A stretch of 64,000 nt of DNA, from the NCBI RefSeq assembly GCF_000234095.1, contig NZ_JH376798.1:215424-279423 (forward strand), given 5' to 3'. This DNA is from Centipeda infelix ATCC 43532. Its GTDB lineage: Bacteria > Bacillota > Negativicutes > Selenomonadales > Selenomonadaceae. This document shows, one piece after another, positions 1 to 8,007 of the stretch (positions within the stretch are counted from its first letter, which is position 1; each line of letters starts with the position of its first letter). Position numbers and translations under genes: made by a program. Under the pieces are notes generated by a model. The model was not told the DNA's origin. It saw nothing but the letters and a program-made list of their open reading frames with translations, and did not search any database.

Positions 1-1726
1 CGACGAATCCGCCGTGACGGGCGAATCCATGCCCGTTCCGAAAACGGAGGGCGACTCCGTGACCTCGGGGACGCTGAACGTCGAGGGGACGATTCGCTTC
101 ACCGCAACGCGCGTCGGTGAGGACACGACGATCCGTCAACTCATCCGTCTGGTGGATGATGCGAGCGGGTCAAAGGCACCCATCGCACGCCTTGCCGACC
201 GCGTCTCGGCGGTCTTTGTCCCCGTCGTGATTGCGATTGCCCTCACGGCGGGCGCGATCTGGCTCATGATGGGGGCGACGGTGGAGTTCGCGTTTTCCAT
301 CACGATCTCGATTCTCGTCATCTCCTGCCCCTGTGCACTGGGGCTTGCAACCCCCGTTGCGATCATGGTCGGCACGGGGCGCGGCGCGGCGCACGGCATC
401 CTCATCAAGTCGGGCGAGGCATTGGAGACGGCGGGGAACATCAGCGCGGTGCTGATGGACAAGACGGGCACGCTCACCGAGGGTCGCCCGCAGCTCGTCG
501 GCATCCGTCCCGTCGGGATGGATGCCGATGCGCTTGCCGCACTGGCGGCCGCGCTTGAGCAGGGCAGCGAGCACCCGATTGCGGCAGCGATTACGGGCTA
601 TGCTGCGGAAAAGGGACTGACCGTTCCCGCCGCTGCGGATTTCGCGGCGGTGTTCGGCAAGGGTGTGCGTGCGCGTGTGGCGGGCGTGGACTGTGCGGCG
701 GGCAATGCGGCTCTCCTCGCAGAGCTCGGCATCCCGCTCGCGGACGCGGTTGAGACGGCGCGGGCGGAGATGGCAGAGCGCGGCGAGACGGCACTCATCG
801 TCGTACGCGCGGGGCGCGTTGTCGGCCTCCTCGGCGTGCGCGATGCGGAGAAGCCGACGAGTGCGGCGGCGGTCGCGCAGATGAAGGCGATGAACCTCAT
901 GCCCGTCATGCTGACGGGTGACGACGAGCGCACGGCACGGGCGATTGCCGCACGACTCGGCATCACGGAGGTGATTGCGGGTGTTCTCCCTGCGGACAAA
1001 CGCGCCCATGTAGAGCGTCTGCAGCGCGAGGGACACCGCGTCGCCATGATCGGTGACGGCGTGAACGACGCGCCCGCACTTGTGCAGGCGGATCTCGGCA
1101 TCGCCATCGGCGCGGGCACGGATGTCGCCATCGACAGCGCAGATGCGGTGCTCGTGCGGAGCGACCTCCTCGATGCTGTGAGCGCGATCCGTCTGTCGCG
1201 CAGTGTCATGCGGAACATCAAGGAGAACCTCTTTTGGGCGTTCTTCTACAACGTCATCGGCATTCCGCTCGCGGCGGGCGTTCTCTATCCCGCCTTTGGC
1301 ATCAAGCTCTCGCCCATGATTGGCGCGGCGGCGATGAGCCTGTCAAGCGTCTGCGTTGTGCTGAACGCGCTGCGCCTGCGCCTGTTCGCCATCGAGCACG
1401 CGCCCGCGGCGGAGACGGCGCACACGCGCCATGAGGTCACGGTAAGCCCCATCGCCTCTGCGGTGGATGAGATACATGAAGAAACGGCGGATACTGCCGC
1501 CGCACAGGGAAAGGAAGATTTTACCATGGAAAAGACCATCAATGTCAAGGGCATGACCTGCCCGCACTGCGTCAAGCACGTCACGAAAGCACTCAGCGGT
1601 ATGGATGGTGTCAGTGATGTGAACGTTAACCTCGAAGCAGGTACGGCGACCTTCACCGCCGCCCGCGACATCCCCGACACGGAGCTTGCCGCCGTCCTCG
1701 ACGATGCGGGCTACGAGCTGGGTTAA
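1..1726 (+). CDS. copA: Copper-translocating P1B-type ATPase, 5' truncated, with C-terminal HMA domain
   Basis: Inner-membrane ATPase that exports Cu(I) with ATP. The gene enters from the left edge (reading frame begins at base 2), so the N-terminal metal-binding domains and first helices are missing. In order it shows the actuator TGES loop, the metal-site motif SCPCALGL in a membrane helix, the phosphorylation motif DKTGTLTEG, the SEHPIA motif of the nucleotide domain, GDGVNDAPAL, and two final helices. A linker of about 60 residues then leads to a heavy-metal-associated domain with GMTCPHC. A C-terminal HMA domain is unusual for CopA, where these domains are normally N-terminal. A possible internal start precedes it. 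A copper-type TonB receptor lies at 52.8 kb, but not in the same operon. Confidence 0.93.
   Translation, partial: DESAVTGESMPVPKTEGDSVTSGTLNVEGTIRFTATRVGEDTTIRQLIRLVDDASGSKAPIARLADRVSAVFVPVVIAIALTAGAIWLMMGATVEFAFSITISILVISCPCALGLATPVAIMVGTGRGAAHGILIKSGEALETAGNISAVLMDKTGTLTEGRPQLVGIRPVGMDADALAALAAALEQGSEHPIAAAITGYAAEKGLTVPAAADFAAVFGKGVRARVAGVDCAAGNAALLAELGIPLADAVETARAEMAERGETALIVVRAGRVVGLLGVRDAEKPTSAAAVAQMKAMNLMPVMLTGDDERTARAIAARLGITEVIAGVLPADKRAHVERLQREGHRVAMIGDGVNDAPALVQADLGIAIGAGTDVAIDSADAVLVRSDLLDAVSAIRLSRSVMRNIKENLFWAFFYNVIGIPLAAGVLYPAFGIKLSPMIGAAAMSLSSVCVVLNALRLRLFAIEHAPAAETAHTRHEVTVSPIASAVDEIHEETADTAAAQGKEDFTMEKTINVKGMTCPHCVKHVTKALSGMDGVSDVNVNLEAGTATFTAARDIPDTELAAVLDDAGYELG
1507..1528 (+). 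promoter_or_regulatory. Internal Shine-Dalgarno and ATG before the CopA C-terminal HMA domain
   Basis: AGGAAG at 1512-1517 stands 8 bases before an in-frame ATG at 1526. Initiation there would release a 66-residue protein (1526-1726) that is exactly one HMA domain with GMTCPHC, like the copper chaperone CopZ. The sequence shows the site; its use is inferred. Confidence 0.5.
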
Positions 1727-1743
1727 GCTACATTTGCAATCAA

Positions 1744-1785
1744 AAACGCTCATGCGAGAGAAGTTCTGCATGAGCGTTTATTTTA
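1744..1785 (+). terminator. Intrinsic terminator, probably bidirectional
   Basis: A perfect 12-bp stem (AAACGCTCATGC with its complement, 1744-1755 and 1768-1779) is followed by ATTTTAT. It sits between the convergent copA and parE-like genes and could serve both. Confidence 0.85.
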
Positions 1786-2097
1786 TATGATGTTTTCGAT
1801 GTCTCTGCCTGCGTAAAAAATACGGAGAACCGTGACCGTCGCCCGATCCTCATTCACGCGATAGAACACATAGTAATTGTCCACAGGCACTTTATGAACC
1901 CCCATTGACATCCACGGCTCCCAATCGACCGTTGGATGTCTGTGGGGAAATCTGTCCAGTGTGCGGACAGCACGACGAATCCGCGTTGTCTGATGCTGCG
2001 CCGTCTCTTCCGCCTGTAACTCCAATGCAATATAGCGATAAACTGCCCGCAAGTCCTCATAGGCGGCGGGAGAATACTGCACGCGATAACGGCTCAT
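1783..2097 (-). CDS. RelE/ParE-family toxin
   Basis: A 104-residue basic protein with the compact RelE/ParE layout: an N-terminal YSPAAYEDLRAVYRYI helix pair, a central variable part, and C-terminal strands ending in VTVLRIFYAGRDIENII. Family members poison gyrase or cleave mRNA at the ribosome; which applies cannot be told here. Its ATG overlaps the stop of the upstream small gene by 4 bases, the usual antitoxin-toxin coupling. The 3' end runs into a terminator shared with copA. Confidence 0.8.
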   Translation of the reverse strand: MSRYRVQYSPAAYEDLRAVYRYIALELQAEETAQHQTTRIRRAVRTLDRFPHRHPTVDWEPWMSMGVHKVPVDNYYVFYRVNEDRATVTVLRIFYAGRDIENII

Positions 2098-2315
2098 CTG
2101 CCAAATTCCCGCGCCAGTGCCGCATCCACCTCGTCCGGTGTCATTCCATTGCCGTCATGCAGGGAATCCACGCCCTTTGCAAGTTCGCAGTCCAATGCTG
2201 CGCGGGACATTCCGCCAATGGCGACGGGTCTTTTCGTGGGCGGCATCACATTCCATCCCTCCGCAGATTCCGTCTGATGACAAAGTGCGGCTGCATTCAA
2301 CATATCTGTCACCAT
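2094..2315 (-). CDS. Probable antitoxin partner, atypically short N-terminal half
   Basis: A 73-residue protein directly upstream of and overlapping the ParE-like toxin. The C-terminal segment (AALDCELAKG to DEVDAALAREFGR) resembles the toxin-binding tail of RelB/DinJ-type antitoxins. No ribbon-helix-helix DNA-binding segment is visible N-terminally, where MVTDMLNAAALCHQTESAEG is found instead. AAAGG lies immediately before the first ATG; a second ATG four codons on has a spacing of about 12. It may be a minimal antitoxin or one that lost its DNA-binding half. Identity rests mainly on position. Confidence 0.55.
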   Translation of the reverse strand: MVTDMLNAAALCHQTESAEGWNVMPPTKRPVAIGGMSRAALDCELAKGVDSLHDGNGMTPDEVDAALAREFGR

Positions 2316-2447
2316 CCTTTCATTTCTATTCTAGCATCTTTGATGCACACTGACAACTAAAACCAAAAATCACACACGAGTAGAGGAAAAGCCTCTCTCC
2401 TGTCGAATAAAACAATCGTATCATTGTGGAAGGAAAGGTAATGCCCT

Positions 2448-2951
2448 ATGAAAAAAATGATTCCACTCGTTATCGCCGCATGTGCCCTCATCGTCTGCAC
2501 TCCGCCGAGTGCAGCTCTGGCAAAGCCGTTCCCGATCTACGACTATTTGCAGAAGATCGAGAATACAGACTGGATCGTCGCCGAGACGCTGCGCTGGACA
2601 CCCGAGTCGGGCGCGAACCTCAAGGGGTACTATGTGTTTCGCGATGTGGATGTCCGCGTTGTCACCGTGGGCGGACACAGGATCATTCAGCTGCCTGTCC
2701 ACATCCTGCGCGGGAAGAATCTGAAGCATTTCAGCAGATTCCTCTTTTCGGTCGACCCAAAAAATCAGCTTTGGGGTACGGACAACCCGATTAAATGGGA
2801 GAAAATCGACGATTTTGCGCCACAGCACAAGCCCTTTGATCCCGTAACGCAGAAATGGGCGGTGGACTTCTCCGGAATGGCGCAGATGGTCATGCAGCAC
2901 GTCAAGTTCGACCGTCCTGATCTCTATCAGCAGCTTGATGTGACATGGTAA
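2448..2951 (+). CDS. Secreted protein of unknown function
   Basis: A 167-residue protein with a clear signal peptide (MKKMIPLVIAACALIV to about ALA, residue 25), followed by a soluble domain of about 140 residues rich in aromatic and basic residues. No catalytic motif or known domain is recognised. It is preceded by GGAAAGGTAATG-type spacing and followed by a strong terminator, so it is probably monocistronic. Function unknown. Confidence 0.75.
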   Translation: MKKMIPLVIAACALIVCTPPSAALAKPFPIYDYLQKIENTDWIVAETLRWTPESGANLKGYYVFRDVDVRVVTVGGHRIIQLPVHILRGKNLKHFSRFLFSVDPKNQLWGTDNPIKWEKIDDFAPQHKPFDPVTQKWAVDFSGMAQMVMQHVKFDRPDLYQQLDVTW

Positions 2952-2970
2952 ATGCCCTCCATACAGCGGG

Positions 2971-3000
2971 AAACGTCCATGTGCGCATGGACGTTTTTCT
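2971..3000 (+). terminator. Intrinsic terminator
   Basis: An 11-bp perfect stem (AAACGTCCATG, 2971-2981, with its complement at 2986-2996), TGCG loop, then TTTT. It closes the secreted-protein gene. Confidence 0.85.
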
Positions 3001-3085
3001 ATGCACATAAAGAAAAGTATCCTCACATAGATTTACAAAATGACAGATTTATTCTACAATAAGAAAATCAATCTGTGAGGTGACG

Positions 3086-3826
3086 ATGATGGAGGAAAGA
3101 CTTGACACATCGCGACGCTCGGTGTTCATGGCGGGCGTACACGATGGCGTGCCGATTGCGCTCGGCTATTTCGTCGTGGCGTTCACGCTCGGCATTCTCG
3201 CGAAGACGGCGGGGCTGACCCCGTGGCAGGGCTTCGTGACGAGTGCGGTCAACATCGCCTCGGCGGGTGAGTACGCGGGCTTTACCGTGATTGCGGCACA
3301 GGCACCCTACCTTGAGATCGCCGTGCTGACGCTCGTTGCGAATGCACGCTACTTCCTCATGACGGCGGCACTGACGCAGCGGTTCGCACCCGAGACATCG
3401 CTCCTCCATCGGCTCGCCGTGAGCTTCGGCGTGACGGATGAGATATTCGGCATCACGGTCGCGCGCGGCGGAGCACTCAACCCCTACTACAACTACGGTG
3501 CAATGGCGATCTCCGTGCCCGCGTGGGCGGCAGGCACGTCGGCGGGCATCCTCGCGGGCGGCATCCTCCCCGCCGCTGTTGTCTCCGCACTCTCGGTCGC
3601 CCTCTACGGGATGTTCGTCTGGGTCGTCCTCCCCGCCGCGAAGCGGAGCCGCCCCATCGGCGGCATGGTGCTCACGAGCTGCGTTCTCTCGCTCGCGGCA
3701 ACCTATGCACCCGTCACGAGCGAGCTCTCGGGCGGCACACGCACGATCCTCCTCACGCTCCTCATCGCTGGGGTCGGTGCGGCTCTCTGCCCGATCGACG
3801 CGGAAAAGGAGGACGACCATGCCTGA
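3086..3826 (+). CDS. azlC: AzlC-family branched-chain amino acid exporter, large subunit
   Basis: A 246-residue integral membrane protein with the AzlC opening (FMAGVHDGVPIALGYFVVAF, about residues 14-33), the SAVNIASAGEYAG segment and the ANARYFLMTAAL helix typical of the family. AzlC with AzlD exports branched-chain amino acids and their toxic analogues. GAGGTG lies 4 bases before the ATG at 3086; the adjacent ATG at 3089 is an equally good start. It overlaps azlD by 8 bases. Confidence 0.9.
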   Translation: MMEERLDTSRRSVFMAGVHDGVPIALGYFVVAFTLGILAKTAGLTPWQGFVTSAVNIASAGEYAGFTVIAAQAPYLEIAVLTLVANARYFLMTAALTQRFAPETSLLHRLAVSFGVTDEIFGITVARGGALNPYYNYGAMAISVPAWAAGTSAGILAGGILPAAVVSALSVALYGMFVWVVLPAAKRSRPIGGMVLTSCVLSLAATYAPVTSELSGGTRTILLTLLIAGVGAALCPIDAEKEDDHA

Positions 3827-4130
3827 TATCTGGCTCTACATCGCCGTCATGAGTGCGGTGACGCTTGCGATTCGTCTGACCCCCGCACTCCTCCTGCGGC
3901 GCGAGATCAAGAATGTATTCGTCCGCTCCTTCCTCTTTTACGTTCCCTATGTGACGCTTGCCGTCATGACCTTCCCCGCGATTGTAGAGGCGACCCGCAC
4001 CCCCGTCGCGGGCGCGGCGGCATTCGTCTTTGCCCTCTATCTCGCGTGGAACGGCGCGAGCCTTTTCCGCTGTGCGGCGGGGGCATCCGTCATGGTGCTG
4101 ATCGTGGAGGGAATTGTGTTTTCGCTGTAA
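3819..4130 (+). CDS. azlD: AzlD-family branched-chain amino acid exporter, small subunit
   Basis: A 103-residue protein of four hydrophobic segments with the AzlD features LAIRLTPALLLR near residue 15 and FVRSFLFYVPY. The ATG has AAAGGAGG about 8 bases upstream, inside the end of azlC, so the two are translationally coupled. It works with AzlC in the inner membrane. Confidence 0.9.
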   Translation: MPDIWLYIAVMSAVTLAIRLTPALLLRREIKNVFVRSFLFYVPYVTLAVMTFPAIVEATRTPVAGAAAFVFALYLAWNGASLFRCAAGASVMVLIVEGIVFSL

Positions 4131-4181
4131 AAAGAGACTGCGTGTGCGCAGTTCCTTTTCTGCGCCATAAAATATACGTCT

Positions 4182-4200
4182 AAGGAATCGCTGATAGAAT
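4182..4200. repeat. Isolated F3 repeat end
   Basis: AAGGAATCGCTGATAGAAT matches the right-hand end of the F3 repeat family (see 21898, 31864, 54939) but no body or second end is nearby. Probably a relic between azlD and the DUF4178 gene. Confidence 0.45.
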
Positions 4201-4220
4201 AAAGAAGTGGAGGTGAGCGC

Positions 4221-5327
4221 ATGGATTTTGATTGTTGGACAAGTCTCAAAATCGGGGAAGCATCCTACATCATCGCAGAAAAGATCCGCTACAAGGAGAA
4301 AACATCAGATGATGTATGGACAGAGTATGGGCTCATCACAGACAAAAGTGATATACGCCTCTGGTTGAGCATCGCAGACGATGGACTATCGTGCAGCCTG
4401 TCCTCCCCTGTGGGAAACAAAATGCCGAAGGGCTACCGTCTCCATGACAGCGGCACAGAGGTTGTAACGGGTGTATGGGGCGATACGGATGCCTCCGTCG
4501 GCGATGAGACGGAATACGAACAGTATGAAAGTGCAGACGGCAACGCAACCTTCTTTGTCGAACATTGGAACGGCAGGCGCAGCAGCTCTGCGGGACGCAA
4601 GATCTCTGCCGCTGTCATCGTCGCAGACACGGATGTCGGTGCGCGGCAGAGGGCGCGAGCTGTGTATCTGCGCTCGGGGCTGCGCGATTTAGCCGTCCAT
4701 GCGGGCTCAGGTCTGGCTGCCGTCGGCATCGTCCTTTTCTTCCTATCCGGTATCCCCGACCTCGACACGCGGGATTGGCATGATTTTCGACGTTTCGTGA
4801 ATATGCCCTATGCGCTGCATGAGCGGCTCTCAGATGCCCCCTACTACAAGGAGGGGGCTGCGGAGAACGGTACACGGCTCTATGCGGCGCAGATCGACGG
4901 CGGTACGGCTGCCCTCGACCTCATCGAGGGGGTGGACGGTATGGTGCAGGATGCCTTTATCGAAAAGGCAGCTGCGGATGCTCCGCTCGTGATTCGCACC
5001 CAGCAGGAGATTGCACGCATTACGGGCGCGGCGGACGGCACAACGCACATCATCCTCACGGAGACAACACCCGACCTCACACCTGCCGCCGAAAAACTGG
5101 AACGCGGCTACGTCCTCATGCGTTATGCCGAGCTCGTACGCACGGGCGATCAGCGCGGGCGTGCCGTCGTGGTGCTGCAGGAAAGTCCGAGGGCCGACAC
5201 TCCCTCTGCCGCACCTGCGGATAGAGCGGCATCTGCAACGGCAGCAGCACCCCCTACGACTGCGCCCGCACCGACCACCTCCGCGAGCGAGGAGACACCG
5301 CGCCGAATGCGCCATCTTGCACACTGA
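4221..5327 (+). CDS. DUF4178-domain membrane protein
   Basis: A 368-residue protein. The first 130 residues have the DUF4178 pattern of short beta strands (LKIGEASYIIAEKIRY, WTEYGLI, DIRLWLSIADDG). One membrane helix follows (LAAVGIVLFFLSGIPDL, about 163-180), then an extracytoplasmic domain and a low-complexity Ala/Pro/Thr tail from about 320. GGAGGTGAG precedes the ATG. It is the first gene of a cluster with DUF350, a YgiB-like protein and a glutathionylspermidine-synthase-like enzyme; related sets (yjfK-yjfL-yjfM-yjfC) occur in enterobacteria. The biochemical role is unknown. Confidence 0.8.
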   Translation: MDFDCWTSLKIGEASYIIAEKIRYKEKTSDDVWTEYGLITDKSDIRLWLSIADDGLSCSLSSPVGNKMPKGYRLHDSGTEVVTGVWGDTDASVGDETEYEQYESADGNATFFVEHWNGRRSSSAGRKISAAVIVADTDVGARQRARAVYLRSGLRDLAVHAGSGLAAVGIVLFFLSGIPDLDTRDWHDFRRFVNMPYALHERLSDAPYYKEGAAENGTRLYAAQIDGGTAALDLIEGVDGMVQDAFIEKAAADAPLVIRTQQEIARITGAADGTTHIILTETTPDLTPAAEKLERGYVLMRYAELVRTGDQRGRAVVVLQESPRADTPSAAPADRAASATAAAPPTTAPAPTTSASEETPRRMRHLAH

Positions 5328-5372
5328 CTGCGCCGCTCTGCGGGCAATGATATGAAAGACAGGAGAACCCAC

Positions 5373-5804
5373 ATGATTGATCTGTCCACCCTGATGCTTA
5401 CCGTATTCTACGCCGCATTCGGCATCCTGCTCATGGTTGTATCCAACATCGTGATCGACCTCTTCATCCCCGGCAACTTCGCCGAGGAGATTCGGCGCGG
5501 CAACCGTGCGGTCGCGTGGCTGTCGGCGGGCTCGTTCATCGGCATCGGCGAGATCCTGCGTGCTGTCATCATGTCTCCCACATACGAGGCGTTGACAGCG
5601 GACTTTGTGCAGGGGGTTGTCGCAAGTGCGGTCTATGCCGCTGTCGGCATCCTCTGTTTCATCGTCGGCTTTTTCATCATCAACGCGTGGCACCGCAAAT
5701 ATGAGCTTGCCGCCGAGATTCAGCGCGGCAATACGGCGGCGGGCATCTTCGTGTTCGGGATCTTCGTCGGGCTGTCGCTCGTCATCAGCGGCGCGGTGCA
5801 TTGA
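5373..5804 (+). CDS. DUF350 (YjfL-like) inner-membrane protein
   Basis: A 143-residue protein with four membrane helices (about 10-30, 48-65, 80-102, 118-140) and the two repeated DUF350 elements that begin with EIRRGNRAVAW and EIQRGNTAAGI. AGGAG lies 7 bases before the ATG chosen; an earlier ATG at 5352 lacks a site. E. coli YjfL is the namesake relative. It sits between the DUF4178 gene and the YgiB-like and ligase genes. Confidence 0.88.
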   Translation: MIDLSTLMLTVFYAAFGILLMVVSNIVIDLFIPGNFAEEIRRGNRAVAWLSAGSFIGIGEILRAVIMSPTYEALTADFVQGVVASAVYAAVGILCFIVGFFIINAWHRKYELAAEIQRGNTAAGIFVFGIFVGLSLVISGAVH

Positions 5805-5821
5805 TGTCGCGAGCGTACGGG

Positions 5822-5986
5822 TATGATGTCCCTAAACGAACCCTAGTGAAGCAAGTGAGTAAAGCGTGCGGTATGCCCCGACGGATTTCTTTCGTTCAAG
5901 CGAAGCGCGTTTAAGAAGTCCGTCGGTATTTAAGCATACAAGCACGCGATCACTTGCGCAACGAGGTGTTCGTGTGGGGCATCATA
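5822..5986. repeat. F1 palindromic element, copy A
   Basis: An imperfect palindrome of about 165 bp. Outer arms GATGTCCC / GGGGCATC, middle arms GAAGCAAGTG / CACTTGCGCAACG and GTATGC / GCATAC, and a central hairpin CCGACGGATTTCTT / AAGAAGTCCGTCGG around TTCAAGCGAAGCGCG. It fills the gap between the DUF350 and YgiB-like genes. Other copies are at 26483, 27671, 59781, 61588 and 63525. Confidence 0.9.
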
Positions 5987-6006
5987 TCTTAGAAAGGATG
6001 TGAACG

Positions 6007-6570
6007 ATGGAAAACATAGGGCGCAAGGCAGCCATCCTCGCCGCCGCATTTGCCTCGGTCGGCGCACTCGGCGCAGCGTATTTCTATCGTCATGACATCG
6101 CCTTTTCCATCGCTGATGCCGTGCATCCCGAGTGGAATGCGGGCGAGGCGCGGCTTGCGGATGCTTATGACCGCCGCTACACCCTTCTCAACAACGGCGA
6201 CGGCACGGAGACCGCACTCTATGACGACAGCACTGCCGTCACCTTTCGCCACGACGGCGCGGGCGACCTCGTCTGGCTGTTCGGGACGGCGAGCCTCCTC
6301 GCCCCCCTCGCGCCGAACTACTTCGCATTTCACGGATTCTCCTACGCGGGCGGCACAATGGATCTCGCACATATGACCTACCGCACGAATGCTCCGCTCA
6401 CACCGCTCCCTGGAACATTCAAGGTATCCTCCAGCAGTCACGCCCACGGTTTTTCCCGTGGTTATACGGGGCGCGGCAGCTACAACGAAAAAAAAAGCGA
6501 GAAGTCGGGCGAGGTCAGCCGCAGATCCGGCTTCGGGCAGGCGGGCATCCGCTCCTCGGGAGGTTCCTAA
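6007..6570 (+). CDS. YgiB/YjfM-like protein with one N-terminal membrane segment
   Basis: A 187-residue protein: one N-terminal hydrophobic helix (about 9-25), a central domain with no recognised motif (WLFGTASLLAPLAPNYFAFHG), and a Ser/Gly/Arg-rich C-terminus ending RRSGFGQAGIRSSGG. The tail resembles the RGGFG...SRSMGG ends of E. coli YgiB/YjfM (DUF1190), whose genes also directly precede a glutathionylspermidine-synthase-like gene. Position and tail suggest the same role; the middle does not show the DUF1190 cysteines, so the assignment is an inference. A TAA one base before the next GTG implies coupling. Confidence 0.6.
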   Translation: MENIGRKAAILAAAFASVGALGAAYFYRHDIAFSIADAVHPEWNAGEARLADAYDRRYTLLNNGDGTETALYDDSTAVTFRHDGAGDLVWLFGTASLLAPLAPNYFAFHGFSYAGGTMDLAHMTYRTNAPLTPLPGTFKVSSSSHAHGFSRGYTGRGSYNEKKSEKSGEVSRRSGFGQAGIRSSGGS

Positions 6571-6571
6571 C

Positions 6572-7873
6572 GTGAGCAGCACACAGAAAGAGACCTACAT
6601 CGACGCACTTGACCCGACAATCTTCACCTATATCCAATACGGTGACTATGCTGACCGCTACCCCACACATACGGTGCAGGAGTTCTCACAGGACTTCTAT
6701 GACGAGATGCGCCGTGCCTCGGCGGGGCTGTTTCGCATCTTCTGCAAGGCAGCGCAGGTGCTGCAAAACGCCCCCGACGACTTTGCGCGTGCGATGGATC
6801 TGCCACGCGAACTGCTTCCCTATCTGCGCATCCCAAATGCGTTCGGACTGCCGACGTGGCTCTCGCGCTTTGACTTTGTCCTCGACAAGAAAGGGCATAT
6901 CCGCATGGTCGAGATCAATGCGGATACGCCCTGTTTTATTGTAGAATCCTTCTATGCCAATGTCGTTGCGGCAGCGTATCATGGCCGACGTGACCCGAAC
7001 GCGGGCACGCGGACGCAGCTGCGGGATTTTCTCACGCGCATCCACAATCAGCTTGCTGCACCCATCGCCGATCTAAAGCGACAAACGCTCACGCACCGCC
7101 CCTTCGTATTCAGCTGCTTCGACGACTATCCCGAAGATCTGGCAACGACGCGCTTCCTCATGGAACAGATGCAGGAGGGGGTTCCGCACGGCGATATCCG
7201 CTTCCTCTCGTTCTACGAGATGGAGATTGATGATAAGGGTATCCCTCTCATAGACAGCAGATATGCGACAGCACTCTATCGCCTGCATCCGATGGAGATA
7301 TTGATTGATGAGCGCACGGAGGACGGTGAACCGCTCGGTGCGCTGTTTCTGGATTTATATAAGGAAGGAAAATTTGCACTGATGAATCCGCCCGAGGCGA
7401 TTCTCCTGCAAAACAAGTCCTTTATGGCACTCGTCTACGCACTCGCACGGACGGAGCAGTTCCTGACCGCCGAGGAGTGTGCTCTCATCCGCCGCTATCT
7501 CGTCCCCTCGTATTTTGAGGAGGATTTTGCCGCGCTCATGGACGGCACATACATCCGCAAGGAGATCTGGGGGCGCGAGGGGAAGAACGTCCGTCTGGTC
7601 GAAAAGCAGGGCGGTCACGCGAAAACCGTGCATGAGAAGCAGCCCGACAACGCGGACGAGATCATCTGCCGCCCAAGCCGCGCGGCAATGTATCAGGACT
7701 TCGTCCGTCAGCCGCGCTTCGTCCATACCGTCGACTCCGGCACGATCGAGGGCTGCCTGACCCTCTCGTGCTTCATGCTCTTTGACACGCCCTCTGCCGT
7801 CGGCGCACGCTTCTCCCCTGCCGAGATCGCGGGGACGGAGGCGTACTTTCTGCCGCTGGTCATAGGATCATAG
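6572..7873 (+). CDS. Glutathionylspermidine-synthase-family ATP-grasp ligase (YgiC/YjfC-like)
   Basis: A 433-residue soluble enzyme starting at GTG with GGGAGG about 8 bases upstream. It shows the family core: a YNTRFDF-type region (WLSRFDFVLD), GHIRMVEINADTPCFIVES, YRLHPMEIL, NPPEAILLQNKSFMALV and the late ATP-grasp segment. GspS joins glutathione to spermidine; YgiC/YjfC relatives have only the ligase domain and an unsettled substrate. No amidase domain is present. It is last in the DUF4178-DUF350-YgiB-like cluster. Confidence 0.85.
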   Translation: MSSTQKETYIDALDPTIFTYIQYGDYADRYPTHTVQEFSQDFYDEMRRASAGLFRIFCKAAQVLQNAPDDFARAMDLPRELLPYLRIPNAFGLPTWLSRFDFVLDKKGHIRMVEINADTPCFIVESFYANVVAAAYHGRRDPNAGTRTQLRDFLTRIHNQLAAPIADLKRQTLTHRPFVFSCFDDYPEDLATTRFLMEQMQEGVPHGDIRFLSFYEMEIDDKGIPLIDSRYATALYRLHPMEILIDERTEDGEPLGALFLDLYKEGKFALMNPPEAILLQNKSFMALVYALARTEQFLTAEECALIRRYLVPSYFEEDFAALMDGTYIRKEIWGREGKNVRLVEKQGGHAKTVHEKQPDNADEIICRPSRAAMYQDFVRQPRFVHTVDSGTIEGCLTLSCFMLFDTPSAVGARFSPAEIAGTEAYFLPLVIGS

Positions 7874-7880
7874 ACAAGAA

Positions 7881-7919
7881 AAAAGAACCTATCGCAAGGT
7901 AACGAAGGCTCTTTCTTCA
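7881..7919 (+). terminator. Possible terminator between convergent genes
   Basis: AAAGAACCT pairs with AGGCTCTTT (one mismatch), followed by CTTCAA. A weak but plausible hairpin between the ligase gene and panF. The rest of 7920-8007 shows no other feature. Confidence 0.4.
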
Positions 7920-8007
7920 AACACAAAGAATAATGGGGAGAGACCGACGGAACCACTCGTCAGTCACTCTTTTTGTGTCTTTATTATAACAACCTTAAAT
8001 CACACTG

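Noticed and set aside
5822-5986. F1 elements as integron attC sites
   Set aside because: They are long palindromes with variable outer arms, but no GTTRRRY core at fixed positions was found, the genes between them are housekeeping, and no integrase is present.
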